Source: an uncultured Bacilli bacterium (lineage in GTDB: Bacteria; Bacillota_I; Bacilli_A; RFN20; DUOF01). Taken from it: a DNA stretch of 9,529 nucleotides. The DNA lies in assembly GCA_934101685.1 (NCBI GenBank), contig CAKORZ010000053.1:1-9529 (forward strand), read 5' to 3'. The notes below the pieces were generated by a model. It ran no database searches. It had not been told where the DNA came from and worked only from the letters and a program-made list of their open reading frames with translations. The position numbers and the translations under genes are program-made. Below, in pieces: positions 1 through 7,272 of the stretch (the stretch's first letter is position 1; every line of letters begins with the position of its first letter).

Positions 1-33
1 AACCCCAATTGAGTATAGAACTCAACTAGGGTT
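1..33 (-). terminator. Inverted repeat downstream of pta, probable terminator
   Basis: Two nested perfect stems are visible: AACCC (1-5) pairs with GGGTT (29-33), and TTGAGT (9-14) pairs with ACTCAA (20-25), separated by a 3x3 internal loop and closed by a 5-base loop. It lies about 80 bases past the pta stop codon, where a terminator for the leftward transcript is expected. The base of the stem coincides with the window edge, so the U-run that would settle this is not visible. It could instead terminate a converging gene from the left, or be another structured element. Confidence 0.45.
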
Positions 34-114
34 TAAATAAAATCTTTTTATTGTCTACTTTTTATTGACAACTTCAACAATTATACAATCCTTTTTATTT
101 GCTTACATAAAAAT

Positions 115-1089
115 TTAATTACCTTGAGACAAACTTAAAATAGCCATTTTATAAACTTCTTCTTCATTACATCCTCTACTCAAATCATTAACAGGCATCC
201 TAACACCTTGTAAAATTGGTCCTAAGGCTTCATAACAACCTAAACGTTGCGCTATTTTATACCCTATATTTCCAGCCTCTAAATCAGGGAAAATAAAGAC
301 ATTAGCTTTACCTGCTACTGGTGAACCTGGAGCTTTTTTATCACCTGTTGCTTTATCATATGCTGCATCAAATTGAAGTTCTCCATCATATGGGAAATCT
401 ACATTTTTATCTTTCATTAATTCTACTGCTTTTTGCATTTTTTCTACTTCAGGTCCTTTTGCACTACCTTTAGTTGAAAAAGATAAGAAAGCAACATAAG
501 GGTCCATACCAAATACTCTAGCAGTTTCTACACTACTAGCAGCAATATCAGTTAGCTCTTCACTACTAGGATTAATATTAACACCACTATCTGCAAAGAT
601 AAGAGTAGGATATCCCTCTTTTAGCAAAGCAAAGCAAGAAGAAACAATATTACAACCTGGTTTAGTTTTTAATATTTGTAAAGCTGGTCTAACTGTATCA
701 GCAGTAGAATAAGTTGCTCCACCAAGTGCCGCATCTGCTCTTCCAGTATAAAGCATCATAATTGCATAATAATTTCTACCACTTAACATCTTCTTGCAAT
801 CTTCTAAAGTATTTTTACCTTTTCTAAGTTCAAACATTTTATTAACGTTATTATCAAATTCTTTATCTTTTAAATGATCTAATATTTCTAGTTTACTAAT
901 ATCTAAATTATTTTCTTTTGCTAATTTAGATATTTTATCTACATCACCTAATAGTAAAGGCTTGCATAAATTTTCCTTTTCCAATCTAACAGCAGCCTTT
1001 AATACTCTAATATCATCACCTTCAGGTAAAACAATAACCTTATTTTTACCTCTAATTTTATCTCTCATTGAATCAAAAACACTCATCAT
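115..1089 (-). CDS. pta: Phosphate acetyltransferase (phosphotransacetylase)
   Basis: This enzyme reversibly converts acetyl-CoA and phosphate to acetyl phosphate and CoA in the cytoplasm. With acetate kinase, which is not in this window, it gives the ATP-yielding acetate branch of fermentation. The 324-residue protein has the length of the short, single-domain Pta class, without the N-terminal regulatory part of long enterobacterial forms. Family blocks run end to end: VLPEGDD near 20-26, STADTVRPALQ near 128-138, LSFSTKGSAKG in the middle, then DGELQFDAA, PGSPVAGKANVFIFPDLEAGN and NDLSRGC near 301-307. By family comparison, Ser304-Arg305 and Arg89/Arg134 match the catalytic and CoA-site Ser/Arg residues. 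Two consecutive ATG codons (1089 and 1086) both suit the AGGAG at 1096-1100, so the start may be one codon later. A terminator upstream separates it from the repeat-protein gene, so it is probably its own transcription unit. Confidence 0.97.
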   Translation of the reverse strand: MMSVFDSMRDKIRGKNKVIVLPEGDDIRVLKAAVRLEKENLCKPLLLGDVDKISKLAKENNLDISKLEILDHLKDKEFDNNVNKMFELRKGKNTLEDCKKMLSGRNYYAIMMLYTGRADAALGGATYSTADTVRPALQILKTKPGCNIVSSCFALLKEGYPTLIFADSGVNINPSSEELTDIAASSVETARVFGMDPYVAFLSFSTKGSAKGPEVEKMQKAVELMKDKNVDFPYDGELQFDAAYDKATGDKKAPGSPVAGKANVFIFPDLEAGNIGYKIAQRLGCYEALGPILQGVRMPVNDLSRGCNEEEVYKMAILSLSQGN

Positions 1090-1107
1090 ATATCTCTCCT
1101 CTTCTTA

Positions 1108-1141
1108 ATATTATCATACCCAATAAAAAAAGGACTAATTT
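1108..1141 (-). promoter_or_regulatory. Possible pta promoter (weak)
   Basis: On the minus strand, a TATGATAAT stretch lies at 1110-1118, about 20 bases upstream of the pta start codons, and offers a plausible -10 (TATGAT at 1113-1118 or GATAAT at 1110-1115). No good -35 is present at 16-18 bp; the candidate region lies inside the terminator hairpin of the preceding gene. The main reason to expect a promoter here is that the terminator should otherwise cut pta off. Evidence is weak. Confidence 0.3.
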
Positions 1142-1152
1142 AAGTCCTTTTT
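1127..1152 (-). terminator. Rho-independent terminator of the repeat-protein gene
   Basis: A perfect 10-bp stem, AAAAAGGACT (1127-1136) and AGTCCTTTTT (1143-1152), closes a 6-base loop. It starts 19 bases after the TAG stop at 1172-1174. Read leftward, the stem ends in a run of seven T followed by ATT, the classic intrinsic terminator layout. T-rich sequence also follows on the plus strand, so it could work in both directions, though no rightward gene is present in this window. Confidence 0.85.
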
Positions 1153-1171
1153 ATTATTTTTTTCTAACTTC

Positions 1172-3829
1172 CTATATTGTTGGTATAGATGATACAGTTT
1201 CGCTAAATGCTTCACTCCAAGTAGAATGTTCTCCCTTGCTAATAGAAGTAGCATTTCCACTAGTTAATTGACTAATAACTTCATTTGCAATAGTTTGAGC
1301 TTGTTGTTTTCCTAAGAATGCACTTGCTTCAATTGCATCAAGAGTACTTCCAACAACTTTTACTGTATTATTTCTCTTTTCCTCAGTCTTTATATCATCA
1401 CTTGTATATCCCTTAACAGTAGCAATATTTTCATTAATAGTAATTAAATTATCGATTTCTGTAGCCCATACTATATCTTTATAATTATTAGTTTCTTCTT
1501 TTGTTTTAACATGAACTCCATAATCATTTAAACTAGCATTACTATTTATTCCATCCATTGCACTATCAAGTGTGCTTACATATTTACCTTCTAATATTTT
1601 ACTGAACTTCATAGCCTCTAACATTGTAGCTACTCCTACTTTAGTTTCATCAGTTAAAGAAGTAATATCAGTTAAATTATCTATTACACTTCTATTTTTA
1701 GCATATGCTTTAAATACTGCTGTTTCATTAGAATATTGTAAATAATTGTTATACATTAATGTAGCTACACTAACACCACTAGAACTAACACCTTCTATAT
1801 TAATAGTATCTACAGCCTTTATTAATAAATGTGCTCTAGTATTAGACAATAATGTACTATTATCAATACTATTAAACATATTTTCTAATCTAGTAATTCC
1901 ATTAGTATCAACATCGCTAAAGTTAGATGATGTCATATTTAACATAGATTTAATTATTCCAAGTTCATTAGTCCAATCACTAACACTAGCTATACTATTC
2001 TTTAAGTTAGTTGTGCTATCACTTGCATCTCTATCATCTTTTACATCATTGCTTACTAATAAATCAGCTACCTTATTAACTACTATTTGCTTCAATATCT
2101 TAGATTTCATAACTTCATTTACTAATCCACCAACCTTAACTACATCCATTGTATCAACATCAAGGTTAACTAAATCAGTAATTGTATCCTTCTCATCAAC
2201 TATATTAAGTAACACACTAGTCTCATTATCCCAGAATGCATCTATTTCTTCTTGATCAGATGTACTAGGCCATTCTATACTTTCATATTCTTCATCAGTT
2301 AATAAAGCACTATTCTTAACAGCATATTTCAAAATATCTACCTTTTTAGTTTTAAATAATTCCATTGCATCAACCGCATCAAATACAGTCTTTAAATTAG
2401 CTTTAGTAATATTATCACTATCACTAAAATCAACACTTAATATTTCATTAATATTAGTAAATTCATTTTTCCATTTTTCTTTAGTATCTATAGCAAGTAA
2501 TTCTTCCTTAGTAAATGATACATCATATTCACTCACAAAATCATTAACTGTATCTTTCATGTAATCTACAAAAGGATCCTTTAACATACTAGACTTATAA
2601 ACTTCTCCCATAATAGTACTCAAAGCATCTACTTTATTATCTTCTTTTAATAAATCAGTAGAAATATCCTCTAATGATTGAAGTTCTAATGTTCCAGCTG
2701 CATCTGCAATATTCTTTAATAATACTAATTCACTTTCCCATGTATTATAGAAAACTTCTTTAGTAGAATCTTCATCATCTTCATTAAAGTTAATCACTGG
2801 CATACCATCAGTATCTATCTCAAGTCCAATCTTAGGTAATACATAACTATAACTAAATGGTAAGATTGATAGTAATGCTTTAGTGCCTGATAATTCATTT
2901 AATAATGCTGTTACATTATTATAATTAACTTTATCACTATCTTTGTATTCATCATATAAAGCATATCCTTTTTCTAATACATCAAGTTCCTTAATCCATG
3001 CTTCTTTACTATCTACATATTTAAGAACTCTAGCATCAACCTTATAATTCTTTCCTTCTAGTTTCTTATTAATTTGTGTACTTATTACATCTTTAAATAA
3101 ATAAGAACTATTTAGTTCATGTAATAATGTAGCTAAACTATTTTTACTGTTATCTTTAATTGCTCCATTTACAAATAGTTTATCAGCAACATTACTTACA
3201 ATATCACCTTCACTAATTTCATCTAAATTAGTAATCTCCATAGTTTTAACAAACTTAATTGCATCTCCAAGTAAACTAGAAACTTCATTATTCAAAGCCT
3301 CAGTCATTTCACTAGGAACATTAACTCCATATTTACTAATATAATTTTCTATTAATCCAGGCATTGCTTTACTTATTATTCTAATATTTAATACTTTAGT
3401 TATTAATGTTTCTAATTTACCTTCATCTATATTATTAATAACTGCCATATAATTATCTTTATTATCCATAATTGTATCAAACAAGCCACTAGTAACAGCA
3501 AACTTAATCGCACCAATCGCACTACTAATATCTGTCTTTAACTCTTGTAAATTACTATATCCAATAGTGTCAAGTATATCCTCATCATTAAATAGTTTAA
3601 CTAAAGAATCTTTAGATGAATCCATTGCATACTTAACACCAGCATCTAGTGCTTCAGATAATAATTTAGATTTCATTAAATAGTTAAGTCCTTTTTCTAC
3701 TTTATCAAAATCTACTGTAGAATAATCTGCTTTTTCAGGATCAAAATTTTCATCTGTTAATAACTTAATAAGTCCTGAATCATTAATAATTGCAAAACTT
3801 ACTAATAAAGTAGACATTTCTGTTTCAAG
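1172..3829 (-). repeat. About ten degenerate protein repeats of ~87 residues
   Basis: Within the giant membrane protein (numbered from GTG 4651), a motif W-x-x-E-[LFIT] recurs at residues 552, 638, 727, 807, 893, 1062 and 1145; at 980 the Trp is replaced by Phe in an otherwise matching place. Spacings are 86, 89, 80, 86, 87, 82 and 83. Weaker versions without Trp (keeping the acidic residue and following hydrophobics) fall near 275, 372 and 453. About 30-60 residues into each clear unit is a second block, hydrophobic-x-x-hydrophobic then S-x-[LI]-L, for example the SKIL, STLL and SAFL segments. The last unit stops after 15 residues. DNA identity between units is low, so these are old repeats, not recent tandem duplications. 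Confidence 0.7.
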
Positions 3830-4651
3830 ACTCATTTTCTCACCATTTATTTTAGATGTCGTAAGCCTATCACTAACTAATTTATCTAAACTATATTTAC
3901 CACCAATCTTAGCAAAAATAGTATCACCATACATGTCTAAATATTTGCAAATAACATCTGAATTTTCAACTCCAGTGCTAGAACAAATACTAACTCCTGC
4001 CTCTAACTCACTCTCTTTTTTAGCTTTATTATACATTCTATTCACTAAATTAAGAGGCACTAAAATTAAACTAGTTAAAGTTAATCCTTGAACTGTTCTA
4101 ATAAGTCCAGCTTGTAAACGATGCTTTTTTCTAACAACTTTAATTTTCTTTCCTTTATCATTTCTAAGAACATTTCCTTCTTCATCAACTTCATATTTAT
4201 TTCTATGAAATACATTTTTAGAAATAATGCTATAAATTATTAAATATATCCAATAAATAGGGAACAAGAAGGATAAAGGTAATCCTACGATCATTAAAGC
4301 TAAAAATAATACTGGTGCTGCTATTAATTCAGGCATTGCTACTACCATATTTCTTAAATTATCAGAATAACTAAAAAACTTAGCAACTTCCTCATTTTGC
4401 TCTATTTGATAAATAATAAAATTTCTAACACCTTGAATACCATTTATAGTAATATCCATATCTAGTACTTTTCTAGTAATAGGCATTATTGTAAGTAAAA
4501 GTATAGTCGTATACAAAAACGCCCATATAAATCTTCTAAGAACTTTATATCTGCCTCTAATTATTCCAACTACAAAAAAGTAAAGAGAAAGCACTAATAT
4601 TAATGCCCATGGTCCCCACTTAAACAACATCTCAATAGTTTTTTCACTCAC
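1172..4651 (-). CDS. Giant membrane-anchored repeat protein with CvpA-like N-terminal domain, function unknown
   Basis: I do not recognise this as a named protein. It has about 1159 residues (numbered from the GTG at 4651). The N-terminal 205 residues are a membrane domain: hydrophobic segments near 14-31 and 41-57, one long or paired segment at 109-143, then a strongly basic loop (about 146-178) and a last segment at 182-203. The GIIRGR turn after the first helix and the arrangement around the last helix resemble CvpA-family membrane proteins; this is inference. The positive-inside rule places the remaining 950 or so residues outside the cell. That part is acidic and rich in Ser/Asn/Asp/Thr, with two cysteines (223 and 235) just after the membrane that could pair. 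From about 275 it consists of a degenerate 80-99-residue helical repeat starting W-x-x-E-[LFI] (see repeat entry). No LPXTG-type anchor or enzymatic motif was seen. The longer GTG start at 4663 adds four residues but overlaps the ribosome binding site. Its role could be surface scaffold, adhesin or envelope factor; none is shown. Confidence 0.9.
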   Translation of the reverse strand: MSEKTIEMLFKWGPWALILVLSLYFFVVGIIRGRYKVLRRFIWAFLYTTILLLTIMPITRKVLDMDITINGIQGVRNFIIYQIEQNEEVAKFFSYSDNLRNMVVAMPELIAAPVLFLALMIVGLPLSFLFPIYWIYLIIYSIISKNVFHRNKYEVDEEGNVLRNDKGKKIKVVRKKHRLQAGLIRTVQGLTLTSLILVPLNLVNRMYNKAKKESELEAGVSICSSTGVENSDVICKYLDMYGDTIFAKIGGKYSLDKLVSDRLTTSKINGEKMSLETEMSTLLVSFAIINDSGLIKLLTDENFDPEKADYSTVDFDKVEKGLNYLMKSKLLSEALDAGVKYAMDSSKDSLVKLFNDEDILDTIGYSNLQELKTDISSAIGAIKFAVTSGLFDTIMDNKDNYMAVINNIDEGKLETLITKVLNIRIISKAMPGLIENYISKYGVNVPSEMTEALNNEVSSLLGDAIKFVKTMEITNLDEISEGDIVSNVADKLFVNGAIKDNSKNSLATLLHELNSSYLFKDVISTQINKKLEGKNYKVDARVLKYVDSKEAWIKELDVLEKGYALYDEYKDSDKVNYNNVTALLNELSGTKALLSILPFSYSYVLPKIGLEIDTDGMPVINFNEDDEDSTKEVFYNTWESELVLLKNIADAAGTLELQSLEDISTDLLKEDNKVDALSTIMGEVYKSSMLKDPFVDYMKDTVNDFVSEYDVSFTKEELLAIDTKEKWKNEFTNINEILSVDFSDSDNITKANLKTVFDAVDAMELFKTKKVDILKYAVKNSALLTDEEYESIEWPSTSDQEEIDAFWDNETSVLLNIVDEKDTITDLVNLDVDTMDVVKVGGLVNEVMKSKILKQIVVNKVADLLVSNDVKDDRDASDSTTNLKNSIASVSDWTNELGIIKSMLNMTSSNFSDVDTNGITRLENMFNSIDNSTLLSNTRAHLLIKAVDTINIEGVSSSGVSVATLMYNNYLQYSNETAVFKAYAKNRSVIDNLTDITSLTDETKVGVATMLEAMKFSKILEGKYVSTLDSAMDGINSNASLNDYGVHVKTKEETNNYKDIVWATEIDNLITINENIATVKGYTSDDIKTEEKRNNTVKVVGSTLDAIEASAFLGKQQAQTIANEVISQLTSGNATSISKGEHSTWSEAFSETVSSIPTI

Positions 4652-4657
4652 CTGAAA

Positions 4658-4665
4658 CACCACCT
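4658..4665 (-). promoter_or_regulatory. Ribosome binding site that sets the repeat-protein start
   Basis: The minus strand reads AGGTGGTG here, one mismatch from the anti-Shine-Dalgarno complement AGGAGGTG, and ends 6 bases before the GTG at 4651 (8 bases counted from the AGGTGG core). The competing upstream GTG codons (4663 and 4660) lie inside this site, so they are poor starts. This is why the start is placed at 4651. Confidence 0.6.
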
Positions 4666-4674
4666 TACAATTAT

Positions 4675-4702
4675 ATTTTATTACAATAAGTTAAAATGTT
4701 AA
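4675..4702 (-). promoter_or_regulatory. Candidate promoter of the repeat-protein gene
   Basis: In the 70-bp gap after the aminopeptidase gene, the minus strand has TTAACA (4697-4702, 5/6 to a -35) and TAAAAT (4675-4680, 5/6 to a -10) with a 16-bp spacer. A perfect TATAAT also sits at 4670-4675 but has no good -35 at normal distance. No terminator was seen between the aminopeptidase and this gene, so read-through is equally possible. Confidence 0.4.
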
Positions 4703-4721
4703 ACACAATTTATAAAATTCG

Positions 4722-5828
4722 TTATTTACCATAGTTCAAAAATTCTAATTCTTTTAATACAAATCTTCCATTTTTTCTAATTAAAACATCATCAAAATAT
4801 ATTTCTCCACCATTAACTTGCATACAAACTAAATCCCAGTGGATTATAGAATCATTACCATTTTCTGCTTCTCCCTTATAACATTGACCAGGAGTAAAAT
4901 GGAAAGATCCCCATATTTTTTCATCAAACAAAATACTACCAACTGGTTCATTAACCATAGGATTTAACCCTAATGCAAATTCACCAACATATCTACTACC
5001 TTCATCACTATCAAATATTTTATTTAATTCTTCGTTACTACCACCCTCACAAGTAGCGTTAACAATCTTACCATCTTTAAATTCTAATCTAATATTCTTA
5101 TATATTTTTCCATCATAAGGAGAATCAGTATTATATTGAATAACTCCATTTACACTATCCTTGACAGGTGCAGTAAATACCTCACCATCAGGAATATTAC
5201 ACTCACCAGCACAAATAATCGCAGGAATACCCTTTATAGAAAAACTTAAATCTGTGCCAGGTCCTACAATATGTACTTTATCTGTTTTCTCCATTAATTC
5301 TTTTAGAGGCTTACATGCTTCATACATTGCCTTATAATCAACATTACATACATCTAAAACAAAGTCCTTATAAACTTCGGTAGGCTTACCTGCTTTATGC
5401 GCTGCAAGTGAATTAGGCCATTCAAGTAATACCCATTTTTTATGTTGTGTGATCATATCATTCAAATCTTTATTTATCTTTCTTGATAGTTTACTTTTCT
5501 CTAAAATAACAGGCTCAGAAAATTCATACTCATTATCGCATCCATCAATAATAATTTCTGCATCCATATCTTCCCATTTACATTTATTCCACTTATAAGA
5601 ATACTTCATTTTTTCTTCTTCATTATAAAGTGCAAGTAATCTAGCAGTAGTGTCATCTAAAAAATACTCCACAAAAGGATATGCTCCTACTTTATGACAC
5701 TCCTCAATTATCTCCCACACTAGCTCTTTACTCCCAGAGTACGCTCTAATTAAAACTTTACTCCCTTTATTTAATTTAAGTGAATGATTAACTATAGTAT
5801 TAGCTAACTTATTTAATCTACTATCCAT
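4722..5828 (-). CDS. M29-family metallo-aminopeptidase (AmpS/PepS type)
   Basis: This is a cytoplasmic metal-dependent aminopeptidase that removes N-terminal residues from peptides, a role in peptide turnover. At 368 residues it is slightly shorter than most M29 enzymes (about 400). The N-terminal half carries the family's Rossmann-like part (KGSKVLIRA near 21-29). The metal-site half has NIPDGEVFTAP (211-221, Glu216), GSRYVGEFALG (277-287, Glu283), GSFHFTPGQCY (307-317, His310 and Tyr317) and SIIHWDLV (327-334, His330 and Asp332), which match the Glu, Glu, His, Tyr, His, Asp ligand and catalytic set of the family. All expected residues appear present, so it is probably active. The ATG at 5828 has a perfect AGGAGG at 5837-5842 with 8-base spacing. 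It starts 27 bases after the ATPase stop with no terminator between them, so the two are likely co-transcribed. Substrate preference cannot be read from the sequence. Confidence 0.93.
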   Translation of the reverse strand: MDSRLNKLANTIVNHSLKLNKGSKVLIRAYSGSKELVWEIIEECHKVGAYPFVEYFLDDTTARLLALYNEEEKMKYSYKWNKCKWEDMDAEIIIDGCDNEYEFSEPVILEKSKLSRKINKDLNDMITQHKKWVLLEWPNSLAAHKAGKPTEVYKDFVLDVCNVDYKAMYEACKPLKELMEKTDKVHIVGPGTDLSFSIKGIPAIICAGECNIPDGEVFTAPVKDSVNGVIQYNTDSPYDGKIYKNIRLEFKDGKIVNATCEGGSNEELNKIFDSDEGSRYVGEFALGLNPMVNEPVGSILFDEKIWGSFHFTPGQCYKGEAENGNDSIIHWDLVCMQVNGGEIYFDDVLIRKNGRFVLKELEFLNYGK

Positions 5829-5836
5829 TTCTTTTT

Positions 5837-5842
5837 CCTCCT
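5837..5842 (-). promoter_or_regulatory. Perfect Shine-Dalgarno (AGGAGG) of the aminopeptidase
   Basis: The minus strand reads AGGAGG 8 bases upstream of the ATG at 5826-5828. It is the strongest ribosome binding site in the window and lies in the 27-base gap after the ATPase gene, suggesting efficient independent translation of the second gene of a two-gene transcript. Confidence 0.8.
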
Positions 5843-5855
5843 TCTAAAATTAAAT

Positions 5856-7217
5856 TTATAAGCAAAACGTCATATATGATGGTATACATATTATATTATC
5901 ATCCTTTTTACATAAATTTTTTGGATGAATTACATAAGCTAAACCAATTCTTTCTTTGTATTTTTCTACAAACCTAACTAGGGATTTTATAGAATATTTT
6001 TTACCAGATTTTACTTCAATTGGAAATATTTTAGTATTTATTTTACTATCATTAGAAATTATAAAATCTATTTCAATATCATTTCTATGTTTTTCTTCTG
6101 AATAATGTGTGTAAAAATAAAGCTTATACCCATTTGCAACTAATGATTGTGAAATTACATTTTCAAACAACATTCCTTTATTTATTGACAAGTCTCCTAC
6201 TAATATTTCTTTATACAAATTGCTACTATCAATATCATTGTCACTAAAAGCATGTGTAAATAAAAGACCTGTATCTCCCATATAGCATTTAATATACGCT
6301 CTTTCTTCATTTAAAGATAATCCAACATTTGGATCATTGCATAAAAAACATTCATTTGTAATTTGTGAGTCTGCTAACCAAAAGAAAGTATCTTCATAGT
6401 TATTATATCTAGTATTATCAAATATATCTTTAAAAACAATACGTTTTTCATGCTTAGATAAAAAGCCAGGTATTTGATCAAAAATAGCCATAACTTTACT
6501 TCTATAAGAAGCAGATATTTTCATTATATCGCTTCTATACAAAGATAAAATATCTTTTTTTTCAATATTTGCATGTTTAAAAGACTTCCCATTTGATATA
6601 AAAGCTGCAATACTTTGTGGCATACCACCAACAAGCATATATTGTCTAAATAATAACATTGCTTTTTCATGCAATAATTCTGGCAATGGTTTTAATTCTT
6701 TAAAAAACTTTCTAATCAAGTTTGCAATTCCTTCCTCTCCCATTGACCATAAAAATTCTTCAAAATCAAGCGGATACATTTTAAGATGTCTTTCCTCAGA
6801 AGGAATTAAAATACCATTCACATTTTCTTTAACTGAAATCAATGACCCTGTTTCTATATAATCATATCTACCATCTTTCACTAGATGTTTTATTGCCTCT
6901 CTTGCTTTAGGGCAAAATTGAATTTCATCAAAAATAATTAACGACTTCCTTTTTATTAGCTCAACATGATATTCTGTTTCAAGTAACATGAATAAAGTAT
7001 CTAAATCATTAATGTACTTTTCAAAATAACATTTAACATCATTCGTAGCAATAGAAAAATCAATAAGTAAAAATGAGTCATATTCATTTTTCGCAAATTC
7101 TAATACTATAGTAGACTTTCCAATTCGCCTTGCGCCTTCAATCAAAACTGCCTTAGAACCATTTACTTCATTCTTCCAATCAATCAACTTTTGGTAGATC
7201 TTTCTTTTAAAAATCAT
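5856..7217 (-). CDS. AAA_14/DUF4143-type ATPase with PD-(D/E)XK-like C-terminus
   Basis: This 453-residue protein has the standard two-part layout of a very widespread but functionally undefined ATPase family. The N-terminal P-loop domain has Walker A GARRIGKST (28-36), Walker B LIIFDE (93-98) and a sensor-like ETGSLIS (122-128). The C-terminal DUF4143-type part includes the DTGLL and NKGMLFEN segments and ends in a restriction-endonuclease-like signature: EIDF (382-385), then PIEVKSG with Glu401 and Lys403. This pattern fits a PD-(D/E)XK fold with the D...ExK residues kept, so nuclease activity or DNA binding is possible but unproven. The ATG start fits the family's usual N-terminus and has AAGGAG at 7227-7232, 9 bases upstream. 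It has its own good promoter covered by 33-bp-spaced repeats, unlike any other gene here, and may co-transcribe the aminopeptidase. The family is patchily distributed and prone to horizontal transfer (general knowledge). It could act in defence, toxin-like control or chromosome biology; none is demonstrated. Confidence 0.92.
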   Translation of the reverse strand: MIFKRKIYQKLIDWKNEVNGSKAVLIEGARRIGKSTIVLEFAKNEYDSFLLIDFSIATNDVKCYFEKYINDLDTLFMLLETEYHVELIKRKSLIIFDEIQFCPKAREAIKHLVKDGRYDYIETGSLISVKENVNGILIPSEERHLKMYPLDFEEFLWSMGEEGIANLIRKFFKELKPLPELLHEKAMLLFRQYMLVGGMPQSIAAFISNGKSFKHANIEKKDILSLYRSDIMKISASYRSKVMAIFDQIPGFLSKHEKRIVFKDIFDNTRYNNYEDTFFWLADSQITNECFLCNDPNVGLSLNEERAYIKCYMGDTGLLFTHAFSDNDIDSSNLYKEILVGDLSINKGMLFENVISQSLVANGYKLYFYTHYSEEKHRNDIEIDFIISNDSKINTKIFPIEVKSGKKYSIKSLVRFVEKYKERIGLAYVIHPKNLCKKDDNIICIPSYMTFCL

Positions 7218-7243
7218 CGCTAGTCACTCCTTTGCATAAATAT

Positions 7244-7272
7244 ATTATACCTGTTTATACCATTATGCGCAA
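7244..7272 (-). promoter_or_regulatory. Sigma-A-type promoter of the ATPase gene
   Basis: The minus strand has TTGCGC (7267-7272) as -35, a 17-bp spacer and a perfect TATAAT (7244-7249). Transcription would start near 7237, giving a leader of about 20 bases that contains the ribosome binding site at 7227-7232. The -35 overlaps the proximal copy of the TGCGCA repeat, so a protein bound to the repeat would compete with RNA polymerase. Confidence 0.7.

Noticed and set aside
65..93. Plus-strand TTGACA as a rightward promoter
   Set aside because: No -10 at 16-18 bp and no rightward gene follows; it is in the AT-rich tail behind pta.
1068..1271. 67-residue plus-strand open frame
   Set aside because: It runs antisense across the end of pta's 5' region, the terminator and the 3' end of the repeat-protein gene, with no family resemblance.
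1746..2255. 169-residue plus-strand open frame
   Set aside because: It lies antisense inside the giant repeat-protein gene, is dominated by Leu/Ser/Thr/Ile as expected for the complement of an Asp/Asn/Ser-rich gene, and has no recognisable motif.
1172..4651. Sortase-anchored adhesin
   Set aside because: No LPXTG-like motif, C-terminal hydrophobic segment or basic tail; the protein ends in SIPTI and is anchored at its N-terminus instead.
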